NCBI GenBank assembly: GCA_949752735.1
Contig: OX457038.1
Location: 25,463,456-25,527,455, forward strand
DNA from: Lumbricus terrestris
Lineage: Eukaryota; Annelida; Clitellata; Crassiclitellata; Lumbricidae
Direction of reading: 5' to 3'
DNA: 64,000 bases
This document shows positions 42,696-54,852 of this stretch, one piece after another (within the stretch, counting starts at the first letter, position 1; every line of letters begins with the position of its first letter). The position numbers and the translations under genes are program-made. Under the pieces are notes generated by a model, which saw only the letters and a program-made list of their open reading frames with translations, made no database searches and was not told where the DNA came from.

Positions 42696-43044
42696 CGGTT
42701 TCTTGAAGGATCTGTTGGTTGAAATGGTCGCTAGTTGTCGCGTGTCTTGGTCGTCGGTCGCCAGGAGTCGCTTGATGACGTCAATGAACTCATCGGCTGA
42801 GATGACGTCATGACAGACGCTTCCCTCTTGTCGGTCATCGACCTTAGCATGACCGCTTCTCACCCACGACGCCTCCGCCTCTGCCTCTGCCTCTGGTGCT
42901 TCCACGTGGGAACCATGGGGTTCGGAAGTCTCTTCTACGGTCGACGGAATCGATAGCACCGTCTGACTCCAGCAAGTCATAACAACGACTAAGATGGCTG
43001 CTAGATGGACCTGACTACGTTTCGGCATGGCGTATTCGTCTGTT
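42696..43044 (-). CDS. Candidate signal-peptide exon of a secreted protein
   Basis: Acceptor ttctcgttgcattttag, then ATG at 43028 after 16 leader bases. MPKRSQVHLAAILVVVMTCW plus SQTVLS forms a plausible signal peptide of about 26 residues. The mature part is acidic with EAEAEAE and then VCHDVISADEFIDVIKRLL. The frame stays open to 42642, but a donor CCG|gttcgt at 42695 would join it in phase 0 to the exon at 41746. That donor is weak and the true exon end may differ. Not recognised; a prohormone or small secreted factor is possible. Confidence 0.42.
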
Positions 43045-44120
43045 CTAAAATGCAACGAGAAGATCCACCATTTCATCAATATGATCCTGGTTCTTACTTG
43101 ACTGCGAGCGAATGAAGGAGAGAAGAAACGAACTAACGAAATGTAGAGAATAAAGAAAGAACGACGCCGTTAATGAATCGCTCGATTGCATGTAGCCTAT
43201 AAAGGCTATAATAATATACATAGTGCTTTGCGTGACAATCGGTCAGCTGGCATTAAACTCTCTTGGACATGTCCAGACCATCCGGGTCTTCACTTAACGA
43301 CTTTCTCTGGCAGTTGTTTACTTGTTTAGACTTCAATGATTGATTGTCTTCACTCTTCAGCCTTATCTCATGCAATCGTGAAATCTCAACAAATTTCAGC
43401 AGACAACGAACTCATTTCTGCACTGAGATCATTTTGTCAAAATTTTAAAGATTCAATTCTGGGGAATAGGCTATGATTCTCTTCCCAGAAGTGCCTATAG
43501 TTTGAACACTGAGTTTTTGTTATCATCTTGATCCTCACTTTGTCCGGCATTCCGACAAAGATCTCGAGCACACGTACGGTATAATAATAGAATGGTCATT
43601 TGCCATAGAATCAATTCGTATATATTTTCTAAAATCTTGATGTTCTTTTTTATTCTCTGCTTCGCAAAAATCCTGTTCATTGATTCAAATGCAAGATTGC
43701 TGGTCGTCTCATCTGCTTTCTTCCGCTTCCTACTTCACGATTTCACGGCTGAGGGTAACGTCACTAGACTCATTTCAGCGTTGTTATTGTTATTATTATT
43801 ATTTGTAAGAAGACAAAGAGGTGGATGATGAGAAGGGGAGAGGAGAAAGAGAAAGCGGTGTACGCAGGAGAAGGAAGAAGAGGAAGAACAAAGAGAAGAA
43901 GAGCAAGGACGAGAGGAAGAACAAGAAGAAGACGAGGAATAAGTAGGAAAGTAAGATGATGATGATGATCATGTTTTCCATTCAGAATCTCATCTATCTA
44001 TACATGTAGGTTAATTGCCTGTTGCTATCTAACGACACCGTATCATATGATTCATATCAGAGATGAATAGTGTCGACCTCTTCCTTTCTCCAGGCTTCAG
44101 ATTGGCACAGCCAATGTATT
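43045..44120. other. Upstream stretch, no gene recognised
   Basis: Likely holds the promoter and 5' UTR exon of the secreted-protein candidate if that is real. 43800-43945 is a purine-rich (GA/AAG) tract. No further coding signal. Confidence 0.4.
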
Positions 44121-44817
44121 TACAGGGTGGGCCATAAGAAAAATTTCATCCTAAGGGTTTTTGCCAATATCATCGTCAAAAGAATGAATTTTTAAATAAA
44201 GGTTTGCAGGCAATTCATATTTACACACATGCACTGGCCAAGATTTCACTAAAATATTTCAAACATAACAAAAGTTATGTCACTTTTAGTGATACCACCC
44301 ACTGCTTTTTGACGATTAAAAACGTAACGCAGCATTAAGCGACAAAAATGCATTTTTATTAAGTCACATAAAAAAGAATTGTTATCAAATTAACTTGATA
44401 GTGTTCCACAACTTTTGCTCAATGAGCAAGTGTGGCACCACCAGTGCCACACTTGCTCAAAGTATCCTTGTAAGGCTCTTGATGGCCTTGTTGAGGTGTT
44501 CCATGGCAGAGTTAAATCTTCCCATATCAGCTCCAATGCGACCATCAATTCTCTTATCGCTCTTGGTTTTGGCCGCAAATTGTGTTATTTCTCCAACATA
44601 ACTCTCCACACCACACTTGATTATCCATCGGGTTCAAATCCGGAGACTCGGGGACAATTGCCTCTTCTCAATGAAATCAGAACAATTTTTGACATTGAGC
44701 CGATCTGCGTTCATCAACGGCTTATTTCAGAACTCTCAACTCTTAATTTTGGCGCTCAGTTTTGAAAGCGGTGATTATCGCTTCAGCTTCAGGATCTTGC
44801 TCTTTAAGTGTCTGCAT
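44121..44817 (-). mobile_element. Mariner/Tc1-type relic, left part
   Basis: Left end TACAGGGTGGGCCATAAGAA is typical of IS630/Tc1/mariner termini. The - strand interior holds SPDLNPMDNQVW (third acidic motif, at about 44620-44660) and a C-terminal helix region, with frame breaks. A hAT MITE interrupts it at 44818; continuation to about 45050 is likely. The right terminus was not found. Confidence 0.75.
44423..44459. repeat. Short foldback, 16-bp arms
   Basis: TGAGCAAGTGTGGCAC and its reverse complement are separated by five bases (cacca) inside the mariner relic. Confidence 0.85.
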
Positions 44818-44931
44818 CATAGGCGCAACCACTCTATGGGACCCACGGGACGCGTCCCCCCAACTTTTGAGTGGTCCCCTAACTTTATTATTATGGTCCC
44901 CCACAACTTTTAGGACGTGATTGCACCTATG
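44818..44931. mobile_element. hAT-type MITE, 114 bp, nested in the mariner relic
   Basis: Inverted ends CATAGGCGCAACCAC / GTGATTGCACCTATG with a perfect 8-bp duplication gtctgcat (44810-44817 and 44932-44939). GGTCCCC-rich interior. Confidence 0.9.
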
Positions 44932-45059
44932 GTCTGCATACATATTTTGTCCGATATTGATACTTTGAGTATTTTAATTTTGAGAAATTTGTATTTCATT
45001 GCTTCGATAACAAAATTATTAATCTGACACATTCGTTATTTAGCCTACCAACTTGAGTC

Positions 45060-47184
45060 ATCGTGGTAAGTGATTCACAGTGATGAGCAGCTACATTGCC
45101 GGTATTGACTCATTGTTTCTATTAACTTCAACAAGCATCTTCAGCATAGACGGAGTCAATTTATTTTTCCCCTTCATGAATGGCATTTCCTTACAGGACA
45201 TATAGGCCTACTAAACTATCACCGAGAAGTCTGTTATCATGCAATTCGGTGTCACTTAAAGCCCGCCATCGGTAAGCCAATGGAAGACATCAGGAATAAA
45301 GACTGCAGAAGGGGGTTCAATAAAGAACGATATGGGCGAATGAGATGAGCGAAAAACGGTGCATATATGGATAGAACATCCCAAAAGACAGGAAGTGAGA
45401 GTGGCAATTCTAATGCCAAAGTCATGGAGAACTCAGGAGGAGGTCATGGTCGACCAGAGTTGTATACTGACAACATTAGAGGCGAATGCACGCCACAGTT
45501 GCGTAGTCCTGTCTGCAGATCATTTTCCCACAATACTTCAACGAAATATTTGTGAGGTGAGTGTATACGCTGTTTACCCGCGTGTATATCCTCGACTACA
45601 CTCGTCCTGTGGTCGACCAAGTAACCCGGGGCCACCTATCCAAGGTGCCACAGATATCAAAAAGAGGACATGCATATTATATAATTGGATGGTCTGTTTG
45701 TAAGTCTATTATTATTTATTCATAGTTTTGTTGGATTAGATTAGGATTTCCGTCTCCGTAAGGTAAGTATAGCCTACGTCTTATTAATTTCCGTATTTTT
45801 TTAAAGTGCAAGCCCATAATTATTTCATTTCTGCATGATATAATGGTCTATTAGGCTTAAGTTCTTAAAGTATGGTCGAAAAGACGAAGCAACCTTCAGA
45901 TTGGTTTAATAATTTTAATCGTAGACTGCAACACTAAAGAACTGAATTGGAGTCAAATGCATGGTTTCATGAACTTTCATCTAATTCATACATGAGCTCC
46001 GTGTCAACTGTCAGTGAGGGAGGAGGGGCTAACCAGAGATGCCACATGGAGACCACCATAAACTTGTAGGCCTACGACTGGAATTGATAACTGATCGGGT
46101 TAACATAGGAGCTGTAACGCTGCATGGGTCGTGGTGTCTATAAAGTCTGGAAAGAAGCAGGACAAGATTTCTTGAAGAGATGCAGGACGTGTACAATGCT
46201 GTTAGAACGCAAGGATGAAAATATTGCCTTAGGCCTAGCATAATAATTATACTCATAGAAATCTATCGACTCGATCATCAAGCAATTCGTTCATTTACTT
46301 TAACATATTTTATCTTTGGGGTATACGCGGGTTTAAAAAGTGTACTCATCTCCCAAATAATTGTGTGCATTTTTCGAGAAAATGACCCGCAGCCACCTAT
46401 ACATGCAACTGTAGCGTGTATGCTCACCTCTCATTCTGCCAGTACAGTCCTACATGGGACCAATGCGTTTGAACTCTAACGAGTATCACATAAGAATGGT
46501 TGTGGACATAGCATGGGATGAGTTCAGATTTCAGAAAACTTTTTAGGTAGAGTTTGGGTTAGTCTGCAGTCTTCAATCTTTGATGTAACATGTACAAACG
46601 TTAAACGATAATAATCGCGATATGATTAGGCAATGTGCCTACGTACAGGCCATATAGGCCTACGCAAAAAATTCTATAGCGTATAGTTATACAAGATATT
46701 GGCTACTAACCGGCTTTCTTTGTCTTCAGTTGTTCGGATTTGAGACCGTGATGGGATGTGTGCGAGGATCCTCGAAATCAGTCTGCAATATAGGGCCTAT
46801 ATACGGGCCTCTCCATGTGACTGACGCTCACCGTAATCTTCGTAGTAAATCGCTAGCTTTCGTTGCCCCGACACCAACCACCCACATAGCCACCCACGCA
46901 GTCATCAATACTCGCCTGCATCCGAAATAGCAGCTGCATGAGCAGAGGGTAGGGAGGAAGGTTGGGAGTGAGGGAGGGAGTGAGATAGGGATAGGATGGT
47001 CGTAAAGAAATGAGAAAGAGAAGGAGGTTGACGACGCGGAAACCGTCATCGATGGCCATCGATGGTTGCTTGGAAAGAAAGACTCAGTGCGCATGTCCCG
47101 TCAGCTCCTGCTATTCGCTATATTGCGAAGGAGGCAAGATAGGGAATGACATCGCGAGAGAGATATGGTATGGCTGGTGCTAAC
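45060..47184. other. Repeat-derived intergenic stretch
   Basis: No gene recognised. Contains copies of a TATACGCGGGTA-type repeat on either strand (about 45553-45590, 46318-46335) and several TAGGCCTA sites. Open frames at 45359-45703 and 46730-46930 have no family signature. Confidence 0.4.
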
Positions 47185-47325
47185 TGATTGACCGAGTCAG
47201 ACCGACTGACCAACTGACTGACTGGCTTGCTGACTGACTGACTGACTGGCTGACTGACTGACTGACTGACTGACCGACTGACCGACTGACCGACGACCGA
47301 CCGACAGACCGACAGACTGACTGAT
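47185..47325. repeat. (ACTG)n / (ACCG)n microsatellite
   Basis: Tetranucleotide array of GACTGACT with CCG variants. It produces a Ser-Val-Ser-Gln repeat frame on the - strand that is an artefact. Confidence 0.95.
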
Positions 47326-47424
47326 TGACAGACTGGATGGATGGATGGACGTAGGAAAAGGAAGAGCCTCCGAGAAGGCATAGGGATTGTCAGATAGACA
47401 AATAGGCCTAAGTAGTTAGATATG

Positions 47425-47428
<4 letters not shown>

Positions 47429-47470
<42 letters not shown>
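47429..47470. repeat. (AT)n microsatellite at a transposon border
   Basis: A pure AT run abutting the left end of the TIR element at 47471. Confidence 0.95.
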
Positions 47471-47474
<4 letters not shown>

Positions 47475-49169
47475 GTGGTCCAAAAAGACAAAATGTCGAA
47501 AATTAATTTGGGTCATATGTGTTCTTGTTCCATTCACTTCAAATAGTATTTGAACCAATTTTTGAGTCATTTGAAGAATATCTAGGGGTGACTCAATTTT
47601 GAACGATAATTTTGTATCTTCGAAAATTTCGTCATAATGTAGTATATTGGCATTTATGACCCAAAAGTGTTTTAAAACAAAACCGAAAGCAAATAACTAT
47701 TTAGTGTTAACTGTTTAGTAAGTTCCTAGGTAATAAGAACGCCATTAAAACAAGTCTCTAGTGATATGTTCCTCTAGAGAGACTTTTATGGCTCCGGAAT
47801 GGCTTGACAAAGGTATTGTCTTCGATTCTCGACTCTTGTCACAGAAGAGTTGAATATCTGGATGAAAGCAATAACCTTTTCTGCACTGTAGGCCTAATTT
47901 ATTACTTTAATCTGCCTGGCTTTGTCTTTCAATTTGATATAAATTGAATGCAACAGTAGGCTAGGCTACTGCCAAAGTGTGGTGGCGTCGAGAAGAAAGG
48001 CTAAACCTCATCTGCCAGCCAATTGCTGGCAATGATCATATGTCGATGGGTCAAGAACTTCGGCTTGTCACATATGATTCCAGTGGATTTCCAAAGTTCA
48101 ACATTTTGCATTCAATTCCGTTTGATGCTATATTCTTTTCAGAACATTTGAGCTTCGTAACCAAGGTGGTCTTTGCATTAAATCACACCAACGCGGGTTC
48201 AGAGAGACCAGGTGTCTCTTGAAAGCGGTTGTGGCAGCATTCTGCACAACTACTTTGCAAATATTAAGTTCTGACTAGTTGAACAGTGTCAAATAATTGT
48301 TTGGAGCTCTGTCTTGTCCAAGCAAGCTTCATGACCATATTCCATAGAAAAGAGAGGCAAAAGGGCTGACATTAGATCTGTTAAAACTTTTTCATCCCAA
48401 ATGCGGAGAGTCATTTGATTTTTGAGGATTTTGCTAGAAGTTGGTGAGCGGTGTTGCATGGTGTACTGTCCCAGAAGCTGGAAACGAAATTGCACTTCTC
48501 CTCTCAAACACCTATCAAGAAGGATGACATGCGATAATTGCAGAAGCTCGTCGTAATCTTCACGTTGGTGTTGGTTTTTCACATAAATCGTTTGAATGAG
48601 CCTACATCTGGACCCCTGGTTGTTCCGAGGGTTGTGGGAGTAAAGAAATCACTGGATTTCATAGATGCGAGCACACAGCAGTGGCTCCTCATTGAGTGTC
48701 TGTTAGATAAGTGTACAACTGTACATGTGCAAGTCTTTTGAGGCCGTTTGATCAAATGCAAGCCCATATATACTCTGCTTCCGATTCCAATCTTCCGACA
48801 TTTGAAGACAGGCATTAACTTGCTGTTTTCAATTATCTAATAAACTTGAAAATTACAAGAAGCTTTTCTCTCAAGCTCCAGAAACACCTTCAGAATGAAC
48901 TGGACAAATTATAGTTAACGTTTGCCATCGCAGTGCAAAAGCAGAGGTAACTCGATTGAATCCAAATCCTGCTCAGCTGCAGCCTTATCCTGCGTGTGGC
49001 AGTTCTAATGCCAGAAAAAATGTTCAAGTTTGAGTCACCTCCAAATATAATCAAATCCTTCTAATTTTTGGCATGTAAGCTACTTTGGTGTATAGGAACA
49101 AGGACAACTGTGACCCAATTTGATATTTGAAAATTTATTTTTTTACATGGTAAGTTGGACCACTCTAAT
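47471..49169. mobile_element. Unclassified 1.7-kb DNA element with TIRs
   Basis: TAGAGTGGTCCAA at the left and TTGGACCACTCTA at the right are exact inverted ends. Weaker inverted similarity continues for about 75 bases (aattaatttgggtca ... gttcttgttcc against its counterpart). AT repeats on both sides suggest a TA or TATA target. Broken - strand frames (48815-48289) include VILLDRCLRGEVQFRFQLLG and may derive from a transposase. Superfamily unknown. Confidence 0.75.
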
Positions 49170-49307
49170 ATATATATATATATATAGGCTTATAGATATA
49201 ATGTAAAATGCTAATTCAAATGTATAGGCCTATAATTTTTCATAGCAGCCGTATGTATAGTCTCGGCCCTGCTCATTCTCACTCAATTTATTCCGGTGAG
49301 ATACCTC

Positions 49308-49582
49308 GAAAGGCGTATAGCCAGGAATCTGTTATGGGGGTTGAGGGGTTTATGGCCTGGTCGGATGCCCTTCCTGCAGACACCAACCCAACAGTACCCT
49401 GGTATTACAGTAAATAAAAAGGGAATAAAATAACAAAGGGAATAACATAAGAAAAACAATAAATTGCTACTACAAACAATTGTTTTTTCTTATTTAAGTG
49501 GGTAAATAACCTTTTAAAAAACTTTTTCCTAAGCCAATAGGGGGTTTAACCCCCGAAACTTCTTGTCTACGCCACTGACTGT
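49308..49582. mobile_element. Probable eroded hAT element
   Basis: Left GGCGTATAGCCAGGAATCTG followed by G-rich sequence, right CCCCCGAAACTTCTTGTCTACG then CCACTG, facing each other. They resemble the CAGTGGCGTAG ends of the intact hAT at 50484. No clear duplication. Confidence 0.45.
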
Positions 49583-50475
49583 TTGAATGGGTACCACGAC
49601 AATTAAGATCCCGTGAAACGTTGAAAGGAACACGCAAGCCAAGATCTAAGTCTATGAATTAAGACACCATCGGCACCAACTGTGACCACAGCAATCGCAG
49701 AGATGGGTATACGTGGGACGCGCGCTGTGACCATGGTACGGGGGGCTATATGCATGTGGTTTAGTTGTTTAACGACCGATTATCACTTTGAACAGCTTCT
49801 GTTTGCAGAAAGTATAGAAGACTTTGTTAATCCTCGCAGCACCTTGTCTTAATATTATTTCGGCACTCATTCACAGTTGCAACTTGCAAATCTCTCGATC
49901 CTCCGTCCGGGAAAGGTTGATGCTTCCTATAGCCTAGAGTTCGAACAGAGTTCTGTTTATACCGAATTATACGGCCTTTTATGTTTGGCCAGCTTCAATG
50001 TGTCATTACCTGGGTCCTAAGAAAGACTCGGGGTTGAACCCCAATGCCCCCCGACAAATCTGACCATGGCTTTCCAGGATCATTGTCAAATTACATTTTG
50101 TTGTATTGCATTGTATAAGAGAAGCAATAATATTATTCTAAACTTAGGCTAGGCCTATACGAAGCGCACTATATAGATATTGCTGCAAGCAGGAGTATTA
50201 AATTAATATATGAACTAAGTTGGAGTGTCCAGTATGGGAGTTGTCAAAATTGGTCGTAAAGTAAATTTACCACAAAATTGCTGCAAAAATGTCTGAGTCA
50301 TTTATTTCGTGGAGGACTGGAGGTCGAACTCCAAATTCCTTTTTACCCCAGGACGCAATGCTTCCAAGGGCACAAGAGTCGATGCTACCGAATAAACATT
50401 TGACGTCTGAAGTGGAAGAGTCGATGACGTGGTAAATGGCAAAGTCCGTAGATTTTTGGCTGCAATAAAAAGACT
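49583..50475. other. Intergenic stretch, nothing recognised
   Basis: No gene, array or transposon end that I can support. Confidence 0.4.
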
Positions 50476-50483
50476 GTTATTGA

Positions 50484-51535
50484 CAGTGGCGTAGCAATAG
50501 GGCGTGCAACCTGTGCAGTGCACGAGGGCCCCCGGCTGTCAGGGGCCCCCCGGGGTCCGAGTCAATTTTTTACTTCAAGGATATTCAGAATGTATTCAAA
50601 CCTACATCCACAGTGTACACACTAAGTAATTCTTTTTAGTTTTAGCCGGAATGTCCATGATTAGGCTACCTTATTACAAATATCTTTACTCTTTGCAGTG
50701 TCTGGCCGGAAGTAGTTGTAGACCTACTGGCGCATAAACATAATTGTGTCATGGTCTACGCAGACGCGTTTAAAAGTTATTATCTTAATTTGAAGTAAAA
50801 TGTGAAATTTATAAAAGATAACTGCATAGCCTATTTACTTGGAAATTGTATATTTTTTAACTCTTGTACGGCACTCTTTCTGTCTCCCAAGTTATGCCTG
50901 GGTCTTATTTAAGTGGCGATTCTAAGCAACAAGCACGAGAAGAACGGGTTAAGAAGACCGCAAAAATGCCAAAAAAATCCGCATTGTAGAGAGCGCTCGA
51001 GTTTGCACCGATGACTACATCAGACATTGGGGCAGAATCGAATTCCGGTTTGATCAGTGCAGAAAATTAATGGTGGTTGACTTGAATATTGACACTGAGC
51101 CGAGTAGGCCTCGAACTTCAGAGGTAGCCTCTCAAGTTACAGTTACATCACCAATGGATTTCAGGCTTGACACCTCGAAAGTGGTGGATATTTTTGCACA
51201 AGGGACAACAGCTTGAAGAATTTAAGAATGGCCTATGTGTGATTGATGATTAATACTTCAGGAGAAGAAGCAATTTTTGTGATTACTTTTGTATGGTATT
51301 CTAGTTAAATTTTTCTCTGCTGATATATGGAGAAAATATGTTTCATTAGATAAATTTGTTAAAATAATAAAAATCAAGCTATAGAGTTTATTTTCATTTA
51401 ACTTTGTTAAATTTCGTAAAGGGACCAGACGTTTTGCACAGCTTTGTTGTTTGAAATCGAATGGGGTTTCAAGCATTTAAGGGCCCACCACCTAAGCTCT
51501 GCACAGGGGCCCCCCAAGACCTTGCTACGCCACTG
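50484..51535. mobile_element. Non-autonomous hAT element, 1052 bp
   Basis: Ends CAGTGGCGTAGCAA / TTGCTACGCCACTG with GGGGGCCCC-rich subterminal sequence, and a perfect 8-bp duplication gttattga (50476-50483 and 51536-51543). The interior has no intact transposase frame. A stretch near 50930-51200 may be residual coding sequence. Confidence 0.95.
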
Positions 51536-51543
51536 GTTATTGA

Positions 51544-51883
51544 GCACATTTTGCGTATAAAAAAGCTATGGTAGAGCCCATGCATAATGCATTATTGGCT
51601 ACGGGTAGGCCTATACAAATAACTTTTGGCTCAGTGTCACGGCATAGCATGCATGCATGCATACTCTGCATTAAGAGGTGTGGATGCTGGTAACTATATA
51701 TATAGCCTATAATTACTCTGCTTTTCGAAGAAAACATCTTTTCTTAACTAAAATCCTAAAATAGTTATTAGCCCTTTGTCTTTTCTTCTTTCTGTTGCCA
51801 GCCATAAAATTAATCAGAACTAAAAAATATTACAGCAAGCTTAATATAGAAAGGAAGCAGCTATACATGTACATGTAGACTAA

Positions 51884-51933
<50 letters not shown>

Positions 51934-52173
51934 AATAAATGTTTAAGTCCAGCTCTAGGAATAGTGCATGCATGGGCATTGATGAGATCGTGTGGAATAT
52001 GCGTCTTGAGGAAATTTATATATAATTATATATATATATATTTATGCATATATATATATATAAGCTTTGGAACCTTATATATGGCGCATCAGGTATCGCG
52101 GGCATTATTGGCTTTACTCTTCATTAATTTCATTCATGGAGGTTGGCTTCGTGTTCATAATCTGTGGCTATCG

Positions 52174-52231
<58 letters not shown>

Positions 52232-53497
52232 ATGATGCTCCACTGAAGCGTACGTCTAATACGATATGAGAGGCTTCATGTTCATCCACATAATGTAGAC
52301 ATACACACAACAAGCGTATACAGTTCTCCGTATAACGCTCTAAAAAGTATCATATTTGAAACTGACGCTGTGTAATAAAATACGTGGTAGCCTACATGTA
52401 TGATGTAGGTCAGCGTTTGCGTGGGGGAGATGGGCTTGATTAAACTGCGGTGTTTTGTGACTAATAATGCAAGTAGGTCTACAAGATGTTACAACAGTGC
52501 TGTAATCAAGGGTATAGGCTACGCGGGTATGCGGCGTATAACTGACCTCCGGGGGAAAAAGCATCGTATACACTCACCTCCCGAAAACCCAGGGTATACG
52601 CGGGTAAAAACCAGGGTACACGGGTATAGGTCCTGGGCACGACGTTAAACTGCATCCATCCTCCGCCACAGGGAACCAACCCTGTGCCGGTCCTAAGCCC
52701 GGACAAAGGAGGAAGGTTTGTCAGATGGGTGGCGATACGCTGGCAGTAAAAGACCAAGACGATTGAAATCCGCAAAAACCACGACACAAGTGACAGAGCG
52801 ACCCAGATGCTTCAAGTTGTAATGATGTGTAGCAGACATGCACAGGCCGGTCAGGACAGACCGGTGGAGAAAGTCGGGGGGGAGCGTGGGACACATACGG
52901 GCATTGACCCAGCTAGGTTGTCCTTCATGCCTCTCTCCCAATATTCTCTTAATTTAGACAAGGTGGTCTATAGCTTCTCCAAGATGTTAATGGTAGGCCT
53001 ATGGACCTGCTGACCGAAGCTGGGCTGCATGACGCGAGACAGACTCAGACAGAGAGTGGCGTCGGACTCTTACGGGCATTGAGCCCAATGATTTAATGAT
53101 GATGATGACACGGGTATACGCGAGTAAACCAGGGTACACGCGGCTATTTAGGTGTATATCGGTTGAAATTCGAAGCGAAAGTCTAAAAAAATGGTCATCA
53201 GGTTTTTCGGACGGGAAATTGATGACAGCTACTGAAGATTTCGGTCGGATAACTAAAAAAAGGTCGTCAGAAAATTTCGGGCCAAAAGCGGTCGGCTTTT
53301 CTCCCGGTCAGCGTATATATAGGCTACTCACCTCAAAATTATATACCAGTACAGCCCTGAAGATGTATACCTGGTACACTGGCCACTTATAATACGCTAT
53401 TAATGGCGAATGTAATTATGGCCTCAACCCGTTAATTTTTCAAGGATTTGATCGGCCCGGTGAGCCGTGAGATCCGGCTTGAATGGTCGAAGGCGTA
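51544..53497. other. Repeat-rich intergenic stretch
   Basis: (TA)n at 51884-51929, (CTG)n at 52174-52228, TATACGCGGGTA-type repeats (52530-52640, 53100-53160, 53305-53335), and a CCTGTGCCGGTCCTAAGCCC segment resembling 60205-60240, probably a retroelement 3' end. No gene recognised. Confidence 0.5.
52174..52228. repeat. (CTG)n microsatellite
   Basis: About 18 uninterrupted CTG/TGC triplets. Translates as poly-Ala in one frame but with no surrounding gene. Confidence 0.97.
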
Positions 53498-53500
53498 TGG

Positions 53501-53750
53501 CAAGGCCGTAGCGGTGGGATAGGGGTGTTTTGTAATGTAAAAACGAAATGATGCATTTACTAGCGCATGATGTAAGAACTAGGCCTACAGTGTGTGATGT
53601 AGGCCTATATTGGTCATGCAGAATATACGCGATGAGTGATCTGTAGGCCTACGCTCTTCCAAACCCCGTATAGTTATAGTTGATTCAGCTGCTTGTTGAC
53701 TTGCCCATGGTCGAGTAAACACCCCGAAATAAAATCCTGGCTACGGCCTT
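53501..53750. mobile_element. hAT-type MITE, about 250 bp
   Basis: Inverted ends CAAGGCCGTAGC / GCTACGGCCTTG with similar subterminal GGGGTGTTT / AAACACCCC. Flanks gcgtatgg and gtgcatgg match at six of eight positions. Confidence 0.75.
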
Positions 53751-53823
53751 GGTGCATGGAGTGCGCCAGCCTGAGATTTAAATGAATTAAATATTTGAAG
53801 TAGCCTATATAATAATTATAGGG

Positions 53824-54002
53824 CAGGGCTGTTTTTTTAGGAATTTTTAGAACTGCACAACTCCTTCTTTGCTTTCCCATCATCCATGGTAAATTACTTC
53901 CAATCGCAGGACAATCACCTCTTTTGCTAGTTTCAACTGTGCATAAGTGCTTCGATCTACAACTGCACATTTTGTGTACAACTGCACATTAAAAAAGCCC
54001 TG
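53824..54002. mobile_element. hAT-type MITE, copy 2 of the 184-bp family
   Basis: Same ends (CAGGGCTGTTTTT / AAAAAGCCCTG) and alignable interior as 37757-37940. Flanking octamers are only partly alike, so it is older. Confidence 0.88.
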
Positions 54003-54354
54003 ATGTGGGGGTCAAATGGACAGATAAGATCTGATCGAGGTTCCTTCTTATTATAAACTTGCCAGATTACCAGCTTACCAACTTTGGCATAGGATATACA
54101 TTGTAGTTGGGGCCTACACAGCTAAATTCGAGAATAGCCTATATCCAGAAAGACACAACAGAGGCGACACAGAAAAGAAAATTATTTGAAAAATAACTGT
54201 TAATTTATTATAAAGTCCACTGATCGAGTGAGGGATGTTTCAACTCCCACGTTGTTAATTGATTCTATTTGCAACAAGTCTAGTAATTACTACTCTAAAC
54301 TCAACTCTAAACATCACCCACCTTAGCCGTCCATCTATCTGCATGCCTGCCTGA

Positions 54355-54475
54355 CTCTCCGGACTTGACCCGCTGCCTATCGATTTTGTTTTGATTGAGC
54401 GCCTGTGAATAAGCTGGTTCCCGCGACTTGGCTTTTGTGGGCGCTGTAGAAGTCTCGAGATTACGATTACTAATT
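54355..54475 (+). mobile_element. 3' fragment of the L2/CR1-like LINE family
   Basis: GGACTTGAC ... GTGAATAAGCTGGTTCCCG ... TGGCTTTTGTGGGCGCTG matches the 3' UTR of the LINE at about 37398-37465, ending in ATTACGATTAC. Confidence 0.75.
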
Positions 54476-54852
54476 TTTTAAACTATAAAAACTTATCCAA
54501 AAGGGATCGATGCAATTAAATTTGTGTTGTCCATAGCTATGCAACTTCGTGACTCGTGAGCTATGAGTAGCCTATAACAAAATTTGTGCTCGTGATGCAC
54601 GTTTTTGGTGTTTTAAAATATGAATGCGTTATAGGCCCTACGGAGTCCGTCTCGCCCCTACTTCCCCTACCAGGCCTATCTGCATGGTAGCCTACTTTAC
54701 ATTACTCGACCATTGCTCCTCCTTGTCTGACTTGCTCTCATTTGATTGAATTATTATAATTATCTTTATGATTTCTTTCTTTGCAACTTGCTGCGATATG
54801 TCGGCAAGAGCTCAATAAAACGAATAGAGTAGACCCAAGGACGATCCTTGGA

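Noticed and set aside
47118..47381. - strand QSVSQSVS repeat frame
   Set aside because: Translation of the (ACTG)n array.
48289..48815. Host gene on the - strand
   Set aside because: Lies wholly within the TIR-bounded element and is frame-broken; treated as transposon remains.
51928..52269. + strand frame with poly-Ala
   Set aside because: Open only through AT and CTG microsatellites; no family signature or splice context.
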